A DNA stretch of 64,000 nucleotides from Budorcas taxicolor (GCF_023091745.1 NC_068926.1:51174001-51238000), one strand, 5' to 3'; shown: positions 1 through 10,698, counted from the first letter of the stretch. The notes: generated from the letters alone by a model not told the origin. Made by a program: numbers and translations.

Positions 1-52
1 AAATAAGTATAAGCCAGCACTGTGTTCTTTAGTTATATGCAGTAGGAAGAAG

Positions 53-203
53 GGGCTTCCCTGGTGGCTCAGATGGTAAAGATGCAATGCTGGAGACCTG
101 GGTTCGATCCCTGGGTCGGGAAGATCCCCTGGAGAAGGGAAAGGCCACCCACTCCAGTATTCTTGCCTGGAGAATTCCATGGACAGAGGAGCCTGGCGGG
201 AGG
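53..203 (+). mobile_element. Bov-tA SINE
   Basis: Ruminant tRNA-derived SINE. It opens with the tRNA-like head (GGCTTCCCTGGTGGCTCAG), has a B-box-like GGTTCGATCCC, and runs through the Bov-A body (ACTCCAGTATTCTTGCCTGG) to the GACAGAGGAGCCTGG block. The distal end is missing. The two open frames here are SINE translations, not genes. Confidence 0.93.
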
Positions 204-699
204 GGTAAAGTATATCTGGAAGCACCAGTCCGACCAATACTGTGCTTTAAAAGCAGAAACCTCTCAGAGTTCTTTCGAGTTGTATTTGACTTGTTGCTGT
301 TGTTAACAGAATGATAAGTCCTGTCACGATCCAAGTCGACAGTTATTAACTTGGATTCTGCCATTGTCTTTTCTATTTTAGATGCAGCACATGCTCTGTT
401 TAACGTCCTTGGACATCGTCACCAGCCCTTAGAGCTGTTCGGCTTAGAGTGCTGTGCCCCAGGGCCCAGCAGCCGCCATGCCCTGGGGACTGGTGTTCAT
501 AGCAAGTCATCTGCCCTTCTGCGTCCCCCACTGGCCTCCCCACGCTTCTTTGCCTCCGCAGGCAAAGTTCTCCTTGCAAGACCTCTGCACCTGCTGAGAG
601 CCCAGCCCAGGATGTTTTTTCCCTTCCCTCTTCACAAGGGCATTACGACACATCTCTCAAGTTTCCGTGCCATGGTCTTTTTCTTGGGAGAGCCTTCCC
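204..699. other. Unclassified non-coding stretch
   Basis: I see no recognisable gene or SINE. One open frame of 133 codons crosses it without recognisable domain, signal peptide or family resemblance, so it is not called. The composition is ordinary, with a few pyrimidine runs. Confidence 0.5.
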
Positions 700-962
700 T
701 CAGCCCCCAAGGCTGGGTCAGGTCCCTTATTATAGAGGCGGCCCTAGCATGAGCGCCTCTTGTTTAGAATGCTAATCACAGCCAACGGTCAGGTACCAGG
801 CGCGTTGTTTCCTGACCTCCTCCCCCTACACACCCTGTGAAGTCCACCAGGGCAGTGACTTATCAGTTTTTGTTGACAAGTGTTTCTCCAACACTCCACC
901 GTGCTGGTTCCACAGTGCTGGCTGGCAGGCACTCAGTAAATATTTGTGGAATGTATGAATAA
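700..962 (+). mobile_element. L2 LINE 3' end (ancient)
   Basis: The end matches the typical L2 tail: a CACTCAGTAAATATTTGTGGAATG-like close followed by a degenerate ATGAATAA. The left boundary is uncertain because the body is eroded. L2 is a mammal-wide LINE, long inactive. Confidence 0.55.
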
Positions 963-1140
963 GTGGCCCACATTCAGTGTCTAGTAAACAATGGCCTCCT
1001 CAAGCAAACGGCACAGAGTCTGGCAGAGAGGATGTGCAAGCGCCCTATATTATGGTTTTGGCTCCCATTCCTTGCCCTCCTTGTCGGCATGCCTCTCCAG
1101 CTCCTCCCACTCACCTGGCCCCTCCCACTATAGGGGCTGA

Positions 1141-1312
1141 AAGTGAAAGTCACTCAATCGTGTCAACTCTTTGAGACTATAGAGTCCATGGAATTCTCCA
1201 GGCCATAATACTGGAGTGGGTAGCCTTTCCTTTCTCCAGGGGATCTTCCCAACCCAGGGGTCAAACCCACATCTCCTGCCTTGCAGGCGGATTCTTTACC
1301 AGCTGAGCCACA
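1141..1312 (-). mobile_element. Bov-tA SINE, antisense
   Basis: Reverse complement of Bov-tA. GTCACTCAATCGTGTC and GAATTCTCCAGG of the body are followed by the tRNA part (CTCCTGCCTTGCAGGCGGAT, TTCTTTACCAGCTGAGCCAC). It abuts a second partial antisense unit, giving a head-to-tail pair. Confidence 0.9.
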
Positions 1313-1317
1313 AGAAA

Positions 1318-1441
1318 AGACCAAGAATACTGGAGCCTGGAGCCTATCCCTTCTCTAGAGGATCTTCCCAATCCAGGAATCGAACCCGGGTCTCCTGCAT
1401 TGCAGGCAGATTCTTTACCAACTGAACTATCAGGAAAGCCC
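1318..1441 (-). mobile_element. Partial Bov-tA SINE, antisense (second unit of a tandem pair)
   Basis: Repeats the tRNA-like half and the adjacent body of the preceding SINE (AAGAATACTGGAG, GATCTTCCCAATCC, TCTCCTGCATTGCAGGCAGA, ending CAGGAAAGCCC). It carries different point changes from its neighbour. It could be an independent insertion into the first SINE or a dimeric element. Confidence 0.85.
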
Positions 1442-1701
1442 ATTTTTGCTTTTCTGCCGCTTGATTTTGGCTTTAACCTAGTGCCAGGTCCTAGCTTATC
1501 CTTGCCTGATTTTGCATGCGATTTTGCCCATCTTTCATCCCCATGAGGAAAGGATGCTGGTCCCAGAGGGAGGAGACGAGGGCTGAGCCTCTGAGCCGCT
1601 CCATTAGGCAATCTGCAGAGGCAAGAGCCTGTCCCGGTGACACCTCCATAGCCTGCCGGGTGAGCTAGCCTAGAGCAGCTGGTCCTGGCCACCCTTGTGG
1701 T

Positions 1702-2927
1702 TGTTGCACAGTCTCAAAGTCGTGTCAGACTCTTTGTGACCTCATGGACTCCAGCACGTCAGGCTCCTCTGTCCTCCACTGTCTCCCAGAGTTTGCTCAA
1801 TTTCATGTCCATTGAGTGGGTGATGCTCTCTATCTCCTCCTCTGCCACCCCCGTTCTTCTTTAGCCTTCAGTCTTTCCCAGCATCAGGGTCATTTCCAAT
1901 GAGTTGGCCCTTCGCAACAAGTGGCCCAAGTATTGGAGCTTCAGCTTTAGCAGCAGTCCTTCCAATGAATATCCAGGGTTGATTTCCTATAGGATTGACT
2001 AGTTTGATCTCCTTGCAGTCCAAGGGACTCTCAAGTCTTTTCCAGCACAATTTGAAAGCATCAGTTGTTTGGCGCTCAGCGTTTTTTATGATCTAATGCT
2101 CATATCCGTACATGACTACTGGAAAAACCATAGCTCTGACTATAGGGACCTTTGTCAGCAAAGTAATGTCTCTGCTTTTTAATATGCTATCTAGGTTTGT
2201 CATAGCTTTCCTTCCAAGGAGCAAGTGCCTTTCATTTCATGGCTGCAGTCACTGTCCACAGTGATTTTGGAGCTCAAGAAAATAAAATCTGTCACTGCTT
2301 CCAATTTTCCCCATTTCTGTTTGGCATGAAATGATGGGATTGGATGCTGTGATTTTAGTTTTTTTAATGTTGAATTTTAAGCTAGAATTTTCACTCTTCT
2401 TTTACCCTCATCAAGAGGCACTTTAGTTCCTCTTCAGTTTCTGCCATTGAAGTGGCATCATCTGCATATCTGAGATTGTTGATATTTCTCCTGGAAATCT
2501 TGATTCCAGCGTGTGATTCCAGTCTGGCACTTAACATGATGTATTCTACATATAAGTTAAATGGGCAGGGTGATTTCATAGGCCTAGTTGAAATCCTTTT
2601 CCCAATTTGGAACCGATCAGTTGTTCCATGTCCAGTTCTAGCTGTTGCTTCTTGACCTGCATACAGGTTTCTCAAGAGACAGGTAAGATGGTCTGGTATT
2701 CCCATCTCTTTAAGAATTTTCCATAGTTTGTTGTGATCTACACAGTCAAGGGGTTTGGCATAGTCAATGAAGCAGAAGTAGATGTTTTTCTGGAACTGCC
2801 TTGCTTTCTCCATGATCCAGTGAATGTTGGCAATTTGATCTCTGGTTCCTCTGCCTGTTCAAAACCCAGCTTGTACATCTGGAAGTTCTTGGTTCATGTG
2901 CTGCTGAAGCCTGCCCTAGCTTTAGTA
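1702..2927 (-). mobile_element. BovB LINE (RTE clade), 5'-truncated, with RT remnants
   Basis: A 1.2-kb antisense BovB piece. A minus-strand open frame of 140 codons at 2391-2813 keeps reverse-transcriptase features: a FIDYAKPLD-type block and the catalytic LRYADD motif near residues 114-119. The remainder is shifted and stopped, so it is dead. The BovB 3' region (1702-2390) follows on the minus strand. BovB is the autonomous partner whose 3' end is shared with Bov-tA/Bov-A2 SINEs, and it is known for horizontal transfer into ruminant ancestors. Confidence 0.95.
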
Positions 2928-2935
2928 CCCAGGTA

Positions 2936-3426
2936 AGTTGATGTTAATTGTGTTCTGCACTGAGCTCGTGTGATTGCTCTGCAGCTTATAGTAGGTGTTC
3001 ACTAAAGATTTACTGAACATACAACCACAGGCAATAAAAGGCAACCTGATAAATCACCCAACATAGACATAGTAGTTGCTTAACATGTGGTCTTCCCTTG
3101 TCCCCAAGCCTTCTTCTCTCAACACTAGTAGGTTATGGCGGACTGTATTTGGAACATCTTTGCAACCTTTGCAGTTGACTTGACTACGATGGAAGGAGAC
3201 CTGGATTCCACTAGCCACCTTAGGGCTGCCCTTGGTCAAATAAAGCCTCCCAATCTTTCTCAAATTCTTGTCCGGCAAGGTCTGTTTCCCCCATGGCTAA
3301 GAAGCTCGGGTCTGGCCATAAATCACTTCACAGCTCTAACCAGGAGTGGCTAGCCTCCTCTCTGTTTAAAAAAAAAAATAAAACCCGGCATGCTTTCTCT
3401 TTATCCAACTTATCTCCTGCTACTTA
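2936..3426. other. Unclassified non-coding stretch with short A-run
   Basis: I see no gene. It contains a weak L2/MIR-like tail near 2985-3020 and an A-rich run at 3368-3384 that could be the tail of a decayed retroposon. Confidence 0.4.
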
Positions 3427-3622
3427 CTGTGTGTGTGTTCGTCACTCAGTTGTGTCCGACTCTTTGTGACCCGATGGACTGTAGCCTGCCAGGCTCCTCT
3501 GTCCATGGAATTCTCCAGCCCATTCCCTTCTCCAGGGGATCTTCCTGACCCAGGAATGGAAGGAACCCTGGTCTCCTGCATTACAGGTAGATTCTTTACC
3601 ATCTGAGCTACCAGGGAAGTCC
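3427..3622 (-). mobile_element. Bov-tA SINE, antisense
   Basis: Near-complete antisense copy. It has GTCACTCAGTTGTGTCCGAC at the left, the GGCTCCTCTGTCCATGGAAT block, and the tRNA half ending CAGGGAAGTCC. About 25 bp of the body (the CAAGAATACTGGAGTGGG segment) is deleted. Confidence 0.93.
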
Positions 3623-3859
3623 TGTGCTATTTATTATAATCAAATAAGATCTGCTCCCTTCTTCCCCTCCCTCTCCTTCCACATGTAAAAGCCTTAATTA
3701 TTTTAGTGCACTGTTCTGTCATCAGTCCTTTCAAAGGACACTCAGTTAGTGCTGTCTGGGGACACAGTAGTTTGTGTTTGTATATAGTGACTGTCTTGGC
3801 GCAGAAAGTGGAGATTTCAACCTGGACGTGTGTGTCTTTGAGAACCGCTCCCCGCTTGC

Positions 3860-3981
3860 TCTCTGGTGGCTCAGGGGTAAAGAACCCAGCTGCCAATGAG
3901 ATGAAAGAGGTGTGGGTTCGATCCCTGGGTCAGGAAGATCCCTGGAGGAGGAAATGGCAACCTACTCCAGTAATCTTGCCT
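3860..3981 (+). mobile_element. Bov-tA SINE, left part (interrupted)
   Basis: tRNA-like head and first half of the body on the plus strand, stopping at TAATCTTGCC. The missing right part reappears at 4180-4263 after an opposite-strand Bov-tA, so this element was split by a later insertion. Confidence 0.9.
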
Positions 3982-4179
3982 AGTAGTAGTAGTTGTTCAG
4001 TTCTGTCTGACTCTTTGTGACCCTATGGACTGTACCTCGCCAGGCTCCTCTGTGCATGGAATTCTCTGGGCAAGAATACTGGAGTGGGTTGCCATTCCCT
4101 TCTCCAGGGGATCTTCCCGACCCAGGGATCGGACCTGGGTCCCCTGCATTGCAGGCAGATTCTTTACCATCTGAGCTAC
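3982..4179 (-). mobile_element. Bov-tA SINE nested in the opposite orientation inside another Bov-tA
   Basis: Complete antisense Bov-tA from GTTGTTCAGTTCTGTCTGAC to CTTTACCATCTGAGCTA. It lies between the two halves of a plus-strand copy, so a transcript crossing it could fold into a long imperfect hairpin. Confidence 0.92.
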
Positions 4180-4263
4180 AAATCCCATGTACAGAGGAGT
4201 CTGGTGGGCTACAGTCCATGGGGTCACAATGAGTCAGACACAACTTAGCACCTAAACAACAGC
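4180..4263 (+). mobile_element. Bov-tA SINE, right part (interrupted)
   Basis: Continues the element started at 3860: AATCCCATGTACAGAGGAG, GGGCTACAGTCCATGGGGTC, GAGTCAGACACAACTTAGCA. About 5 bp of the host SINE are lost at the junction. Confidence 0.9.
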
Positions 4264-5055
4264 GACAATTTCTTGCTCTCTGCCACCCAGAAGTGAGACT
4301 TCCCACCGCAGGTCCTGGGTCCTTTGCTGCCCTCACGGTTCCCCTGCTTGTGCTCTGTGACCCTGGCTTCAACTGGTAACCCCTGGGTGAGGTCAAGGGG
4401 CCATGCTCCTGAGGTCAGAGTCCAGGGCAAACATGCCGACTGGGGATTTAATAAGACAAGGTTCGCTTCAGTCAAGCGGGGCCCCAGGGCAGGTCCTGGG
4501 GAGCAGGAGCCTGTCGATCTTGGCCGTTCCTGGCCATTAGCTCTCAAACCAGATTTTCTACAGGCTTGTGAAGGACTTCTGGCCCTCTGGGGACAGGCTG
4601 ATGTTGCACCAGCTTTATACCGAAATGACCATGCAGAACCTGCCGCAAGTAAAGAAGGTCATGGAGAGTCAGGATGCCAAGAGCTGTGGGTCTGAGCCCT
4701 GTGTAGTCTCCTGCTCCTAGGGAATCTTGGCCAAGTCAAGGCTCTTCTCTGGTCCTCTGTTGCCTTTTCTCTGAAACAAGAGATTTCAACTCCTCCTCCT
4801 CCAAGTTTCCGATGCCGATGGGCTCATGCAAAGCCTTCCTAGATCACCTTGTAATTACAAATACAGGAGTGCTATATAGAGGGATAAGGCGGCAAAGGGA
4901 GGCAGGATGGAGCACAGGGAAAATAAGCACGTGGTCTCAGCCTGCTTGCACACAGGGCTCTGGGCTCTGGAGCGTAAATTGCACCAAGGTCATTCCTGTC
5001 TTCAGCCGGACAGGTCAGGGTTTGTGCATGGGTGTGTTTCATTATACAGTGTGGG
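4264..5055. other. Unclassified non-coding stretch
   Basis: I see no gene, SINE or BovB. The open frames are short and without recognisable domains. It may hold eroded older repeats that cannot be named by eye. Confidence 0.4.
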
Positions 5056-5108
5056 TTTTTTTTTTTTTCTTCTTTTTTCTTTATTTTTTCATTGTAGTAA
5101 AAAAAAAC
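5056..5108. repeat. T-rich/A-rich low-complexity tract
   Basis: A broken poly-T run (5056-5090) followed by an A-run (5099-5108), directly before a Bov-tA SINE. Confidence 0.85.
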
Positions 5109-5111
5109 ATG

Positions 5112-5322
5112 CTGAGATTCCCAGGTGGCTCAGTCATAAAGAATCTGCTTGGATTCGATCCAGGTGAGGTGGGTTCAATTCCTAGGTCAGGAAGATCCCC
5201 TGGAGAAGGAAATAGCAACCCATTACAGTATTCTTGCCTGAGAAATCCCATAGACAGAGGAGCCTGGCAGGCTAGTGTTGATGGAGTCACAAAGATTCAG
5301 ATGCCACTGAGCACTGAGAGCT
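5112..5322 (+). mobile_element. Bov-tA SINE
   Basis: Head GATTCCCAGGTGGCTCAG, body AGGAAGATCCCCTGGAGAAG, tail ATGCCACTGAGCACTGAG. It carries a small internal change in the tRNA part that duplicates GATTCGATCC-like sequence. It lies at the start of L1-derived DNA. Confidence 0.9.
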
Positions 5323-5379
5323 TATATGCTATCAACTGTATGTTTGCTTCCTCCACAAAATTCATACGTTGGAATCATT

Positions 5380-5765
5380 AAATATTTGTCCTTTTGCCTC
5401 AGCATCATATTTTCGAGGTCCATCTATGCCATAGCATGTATCTGTACTTTATTCCTTTCCTCCCGCCTCACATACACTCTCTCTATATATATATTTTAAA
5501 TAGACTTTATTTTTTAGATTCACAGCAGCTTCATTACTTTTTATGGCCAAACAATATTCTGTTCGTCTACTGGAGGACCCTTGGGTTGTTTTCACCTTTT
5601 GGCTGTTGTGACTACTGCTGCTGTGAATGTGGGTGTGTAAGCATTTGTTCACGTCTCTGCTTGTGGAGATGCAGGGGGAGAGACCAACTTTTGTATCCAC
5701 CTCCAACCCGACTATGTCACTCATTGGCTATATTGTTATGCTAAAAGAGAACTTCATGTTCAAAG
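5380..5765 (-). mobile_element. L1 LINE fragment, antisense
   Basis: Antisense L1 3' region. It has TTGTCCTTTTGCCTCAGCAT, TTTTTATGGCCAAACAATAT and the TTGGGTTGTTTTCACCTTTT block. About 40 bp of AT-rich extra sequence sits near 5480-5520. Old and non-coding. Confidence 0.75.
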
Positions 5766-5787
5766 TGAAGAATTTTTAAACACTTTC

Positions 5788-6224
5788 AGTTCAGTTCAGT
5801 TCAGTTGCTCAGTTGTGTCCGACTTTTGCACGCCAGGCTTCCCTGTCCATCACCAACTCCCGGAGTCCACCCAAACTCACATCCATTGAGTGGGTGATGC
5901 CATCCAACCATCTCATCCTCTGTCGTTCCCTTCTCCTCCTGCCTTCAATCTTTCCCAGAATCAGGGTCTTTTCTAATGAGTCAGTTCTTCGCATCAGGTG
6001 GCCAAAGTATTGGAGTTTCAGCTTCAGCATCAGTCCTTCCAATGAATATTCAGGACTGATTTCCTTTAGAATGGACTGGTTGGATCTCCTTGCAGTCCAA
6101 AGGACTCGCAAAAGTCTTCTCCAACACCACAGTTCAAAAACATCAATTCTTTGGCGCTCAGCTTTCTTTATGGTCCAACTCTCACATCCATACATGACTA
6201 CCAGAAAAACCATAGCTTTGACTA
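5788..6224 (-). mobile_element. BovB LINE 3' fragment, antisense
   Basis: Starts with the CAGTT pentamer microsatellite typical of a complete BovB 3' end and runs to AAACCATAGCTTTGACTAG. A minus-strand frame of 134 codons retains the C-terminal BovB segment (YGCESWTIKKAE, WCWRRLLRV). 5'-truncated and inactive. Confidence 0.95.
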
Positions 6225-6235
6225 GAAGAATAATA

Positions 6236-6910
6236 CACAGGAAGGTGTGCAGATCTAAAGTGTGTAGTTGGATGGATTTTACATCTTTACACCAATGTCA
6301 TTAGCATCCTCATCAAGATGTGGAAGATTTCAATCACCCAGAGTTTGCTCAACAGAGCCACCCCTCCCCTCCAGAGGTCGCCCTTACTGGGACCCGCATC
6401 ACCATAGATAACTTGCACCTGTTCCCTAATGTCACTGCAGTGAAACGACAGAGTATGAGCTCTTAAAGCCACAGTGTCCGGCTTCTGCTTTCCATTGGCA
6501 ATGACAGTCACTCATGTTGACATGTAAACCGACTCTTTGATTTTTACAATTTCTGTGCAGTTTTCAGTTGTGTGGATAGATGAAAATTTATTTTTCATTT
6601 TAATGCTGATGGACATTGGGTTGTTTTCAGTGTGGGGCAATTTCAGAGAAAGCCTCTGTGGATGTTTTTGTTTATGTCTTTGGATGGTGATTTGTTCTCA
6701 TTTTTCTTGGGTGCATGTCTGGAATGGGGATTGCTGAATCATAGACTGGGCGTGGGCTTGCTCTAGTAGCTACTGACAGTTTGGCAAAGTAACTGTTCCA
6801 ATTTTCACTGCCATCTGTCATATCTGGGAGTTCCAGTTGCTCCACTTGTTTATACTTGGCATGCCATCCAAAGGTACATATTTTTTATATGACTGGCCCT
6901 CAGACATTGT
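6236..6910 (-). mobile_element. L1M-type LINE fragment, antisense
   Basis: Antisense ancient L1. It has an ATCACCATAGATAACTTG-type block, GTCCGGCTTCTGCTTTCC, and GGACATTGGGTTGTTTTCAG, then a 'GGAATGGGGATTGCTGAATC' block. It may be the remainder of the L1 at 5.4-5.8 kb or a second copy; the BovB lies between them. Confidence 0.7.
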
Positions 6911-7480
6911 TCAGTGTGTATCTGTCAGGGTCCAATCAGGAAAGCAGAAACCATTCTAGGCATTTTAACCGAAGGAGTTTAATGCAAGGTTTTGGTCATA
7001 CAGGTGATGGAAAAGCTGAGAAGCCCAGTAGTCAGTAACAACAGGAAGCCACTGCCATTGCTAAACTAGAGAGATGGAGGAGATGGTGATACCCAAATTA
7101 GGAGCCTGGGTCATCCAGTGGAACTAGAGTCTTGGCAGCGCCATCTGGAAAGAGCTAGAGACACAATAGAGATGTAGCTGCTGCTGGAGAAAACCACCAA
7201 AGGAAGGAATTCCCCGGCAGTCCAGTGGTTAGGGTACCATGCTTCCATTGCAAGGGCAGGGGTTCAATTCCTGTTTGGGAACTAAGATCCCAGAAGCTGC
7301 AAAGCCAGAAAACACCAAATAAGAAAGATGGGGAGAAATACTCCAGATGCGTCCTTCCTTTGGCCCTCCAATTCCAACCCAATGCATCCCATTGGCTGAC
7401 CCTGGGAGGAAGCCAGCTGCCTGAAAGCTCAGCAAATAAAGATTGTAGCTGTCTAGGGTAGAGAAGGCAGGCAATGGCCC
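6911..7480. other. Probable ancient retroposon remnant interrupted by a CHR SINE
   Basis: The left part (CAGGGTCCAATCAGGAAAGC) resembles a recurrent mammalian repeat I cannot name. A tRNA SINE at 7205-7325 splits it. No gene is recognisable. Confidence 0.35.
7205..7325 (+). mobile_element. CHR-type tRNA SINE
   Basis: Cetartiodactyl tRNA-Glu-like SINE: AATTCCCCGGCAGTCCAGTG, GGGGTTCAATTCCTG (B box), GGGAACTAAGATCCCAGAAG, short A-rich tail. Confidence 0.88.
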
Positions 7481-7611
7481 ACACCACAACAGAGGAACCA
7501 CTTACTGTGCTGCGCTTCCCATGGCATGGTCTACTGCTTATCTTATGGGTGATTTCAGGATAACTTTGATTATATTCGTTTTTTATTAATATTCACTGGT
7601 TCACTTTATTT

Positions 7612-7887
7612 TTCAAAACTTTATTTATTTATTATTTTTGGATGCACTGGGTCTTTGTTGCTGCACTCACTCTTTCTCTAGTTTCCGCAAGCAAGGGGTT
7701 ACTCTCCAGTTGAGGTGAGTGGGCTTCTCATTGTGGAGCACCAGCTCTAGGGCACAGAGACTTCTGTAATTGTGGCGCACGGGCTTGGTTGCCCTGTAGC
7801 ATGTGGGATCCTCCTGGACTAGGGATCAGACCCATGACCCGAGCATTGGAAGGTGGATTCTTAACCATGGACCACTAGGGAAGTCTC
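7612..7887 (-). mobile_element. CHR/ART-type tRNA SINE, long form, antisense
   Basis: Antisense copy with T-rich start (TTTATTTATTTATTATTTTT), GGATGCACTGGGTCTTTGTT, middle part GTGGAGCACCAGCTCTAGGG, and tRNA end CACTAGGGAAGTCTC. The longer internal segment distinguishes it from the short CHR copies. Confidence 0.88.
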
Positions 7888-8031
7888 TTATTGGTTCACT
7901 TTAGAACGTAATCTACAAGTAAAGATTCTTTATAGTATTTAAGTTTGATTTGTTATGGGTGGTCCCTCTCTCAGACCAAATGTTGGCTGGTCTCACGTCA
8001 TATCCCTTCCCAAGATGCTTTAGAAAACAGT

Positions 8032-8094
8032 GCATGCTCAGTCCCTCAGTCGTGTCTGACTCTCTGTGACCCTATGGACTGCAGCCCACCAGCC
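8032..8094 (-). mobile_element. Bov-A fragment, antisense
   Basis: Short piece of the BovB-derived SINE body: CAGTCCCTCAGTCGTGTCTG, ACTGCAGCCCACCAG. Truncated on both sides and abutting a MIR. Confidence 0.85.
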
Positions 8095-8097
8095 CTT

Positions 8098-8264
8098 GGG
8101 TAGCTCTGTGACCTTGATCTTTTCTCAACCTCTCTGAGCTTCAATTGTAAATGAGGATAACAATAATACCACCTCTTGGGCTGTTGTGAGGATTAAAGAA
8201 ATTAGTCTGAGGAAAGCAGCTTAGAACAGGCTTGGAACACAGTAAGCATTTGATAAATGCTTAT
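8098..8264 (+). mobile_element. MIR SINE (ancient)
   Basis: Shows the MIR core: AGCTCTGTGACCTTG, CAACCTCTCTGAGCTTCA, TGTTGTGAGGATTAAA, and the tail AACACAGTAAGCATTTGATA. Mammal-wide and inactive. Confidence 0.8.
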
Positions 8265-9124
8265 TTTTTTCCCCAAGCACCTGGGGTTGGAGGGGTGCCC
8301 TCCACACTGGTCACAACTGCAGCATGAATAAGCCTGGGCTAGCAACTTTAAGATGAAGGTAACAGGGATTAACTGAAGTAACCCTCACGGAATGGACAAG
8401 TGGCTTAAACATCTCCCTGTAGAGAAGCGGCAGATGGAGGATAATTCTAGTAACACAGGTAAGTGGTAAGAAAACGGCCTAGTAATACAAGATGCATAAA
8501 TTACAAGTTAAGAAATATTCGTTACCACGGAGGTTGGTGCTCAAATTTTATTTTTATTGTCACAGGGTACGATCAGAATTGTCTGGAACGTTCTAGTTTG
8601 GCTGACCTTCAGAGGAGACTGGGATCACAGAAGTTAGCTCTCGTGGGACTAGTTAGACTGTGTTCCCAATTGATCGTGTACTGTTGGTGGTGCACAAGAT
8701 ATTTTTAGCTGGTATACAGTTCAGCTGTTTCTTTTCATTTGAATAACTTACACATTTACTGTAACATGGACTAGAGAAAAATAAAATAGCACATATGTCT
8801 TTGGGTAATATTTGTGGAATAAAATTTCCCCAAAGACCTATATCCTCCCAATGGGCCCAGTAGTCTTACATAAATTGTCATAAAATGATGGCTTCAACTA
8901 TGTATGAGCAAATGACTTTAACTAGTTGGAGTAAGAAAGTGGTTTTTACCACAGCCTGTGGTTTATGAAGACGTTATGTGTAGGAGAAGTATCAAGACAC
9001 ACAGGAGTGTTATCTGCCAACTCTGGGTTTGGAGGCTGGTGGTAGTCACGAGGAGAGGATGCTCTGTGTACTTGTGGGAGGAGCAGGGTTTTAGCTGGAT
9101 CTGCAAACTTTTAATTCTATAAAG
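8265..9124. other. Unclassified stretch, AT-rich, no gene
   Basis: No recognisable repeat. A 22-codon ATG frame (8392-8458) ends exactly at a good 5' splice-like site (AG|GTAAGT at 8459) but nothing else supports an exon. The remaining frames have stops. Confidence 0.4.
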
Positions 9125-9265
9125 AGAGAGATCTGAAGCAAATTTGGCAAAATGTTAATATCTGTTTATCTTGAGTGGTTGGGGTTATACAATCTGTTAC
9201 TGTTAATAACATTACCCTATGTTGGAAATAGTTTGCAATTTATAAGATATTGAGAAAGTGAATTT
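9125..9265 (+). mobile_element. Probable L1M 3'-end fragment
   Basis: GATCTGAAGCAAATTTGGCA followed by AAAATGTTAATATCTGTTTA resembles the 3' end of ancient L1 subfamilies. Short and diverged. Confidence 0.4.
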
Positions 9266-10698
9266 GGAATAGGGATGATATAATAGCTGCTGGAGTCTAG
9301 TTTGCTATTTGAACTACTTCCCCCAAGGTGGAAAACATTTGTTGTGTTAGAAAAATTTAAATCACATTGCCTGTACATATGAGTTCATATATAAGCATGG
9401 TGGGGACCTTCTGTCATTCCAAGTGCCACCTCTGTGATCAGTGCTATGACCTAAGGAATACCCTTAAAAAAAAATCATTTCCTTTCAACCAAAACAGGGC
9501 TACTTGGAGGCTATCCCCCAAACCTTGGAACCCTGTGACTGCTTGGACACTTTATTGTCATTATGAGTTAGAGAACCATTTGGCAAAGAACTCTTAGACA
9601 AGACTGAAGTTTACTTAACGGAAGAAAACAAAATTAGGAGGGAGTCGTGGCTTGCATCTCATGGACTACAAGGGCTGCTGCAGCTCCAGTCATCACATCT
9701 GAATTCCAGCCAGCAGAACGGAAAAATCCAGAAGATACCCATTTATCCTTTAAGGATCCTCCCCAGACATCAAAGATATCACTTCCAGTTACATCTTGGT
9801 AGCCAGTACTGAAATGGAGCAAAAGGCTCGGGTACCTGCAGTGTAGGAAGCCAGACTCTGACGGTGGCTGTTTGCAGCAACGTAAAGGTTATCAGAGAGC
9901 GCCAAGCAAGGGAGTGGGAGACAAGCCTCAGATCCACTCCACCTTGGTCTTTGAGTTAGGGGTGTTTTTTTTATTTTAAGGGGAAGAACGAAAGAGGCTG
10001 AGATTAATCATCATCTTGTGACATTTCTTAATCACAGTTTCAGGAGTCAGAATGTCTCTACTTTATGATTTTCTGGCCAAGTGATCCATGGCTTGGGGGT
10101 TTGTGAGCTCATCTTGCCCTGGAGAAAAAACCCACGTTTGTACATTTATGATGAGATCTATAAGATAAGAGCAGTTTTTAGTACATTAATGATATTAACA
10201 ACTGCAAATTTAGCATCTGACTTTGGCTGATTAGTGTTCAATTAGAGCATAAGACTGAGGTCAGAGGGGACAAGAAAGGGAATAAAGTTTGGGATAGTGA
10301 TATTAATCATAAACTCAGTAAGGGAACTCTGTTTTAGGGGGACTCTGTTTCAGGACTGAGTTGTTCCAGCACACCTAGCTGCAAGGGAGGCTGGAGAGGG
10401 TTGTCTTTACTCCTGCCAGCTGTGCACCCAGCTAAAATTCAGAGTTTCTATTACTAAGGAAGAAGGGGCCACTGGATTTGGGAGGACAACTAGAACACTC
10501 TCTACTGCAGTGCTGCCAGGGTGGGGAGCCCTCCTTTAAAGAAGGGTCCTGACTCGTTGCCCTCTAATCACCTTCTTTTCTCCTGGAGTTCAGGGGAGGA
10601 TTTGGGGGCCATGGCCATGAAGCTTCATCATAGCAACTCCACACAGCTCTTGGTGAGGATTAGGGCAGTATTTGGAAGGATTCATAGTGTGAAATCCC
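9266..10698. other. Non-coding stretch with MaLR-like remnants
   Basis: Two parts resemble one ancient LTR-like family on the minus strand: 9617-9850 (GCTGCTGCAGCTCCAGTCAT, CATCTGAATTCCAGCCAGCA) and 10360-10480 (CACCTAGCTGCAAGGGAGGC). DNA between them (9950-10350) is unassigned. No gene is supported. Confidence 0.4.

Noticed and set aside
95..125. tRNA-like B box (GGTTCGATCCC) here and in many other places
   Set aside because: These are promoter relics of tRNA-derived SINEs; no complete cloverleaf with acceptor stem is present, so no tRNA genes are called.
5788..5806. CAGTT pentamer arrays (also at 26348, 50601, 54790) as independent microsatellites
   Set aside because: They are the normal 3' terminal repeats of BovB and are included in those elements.
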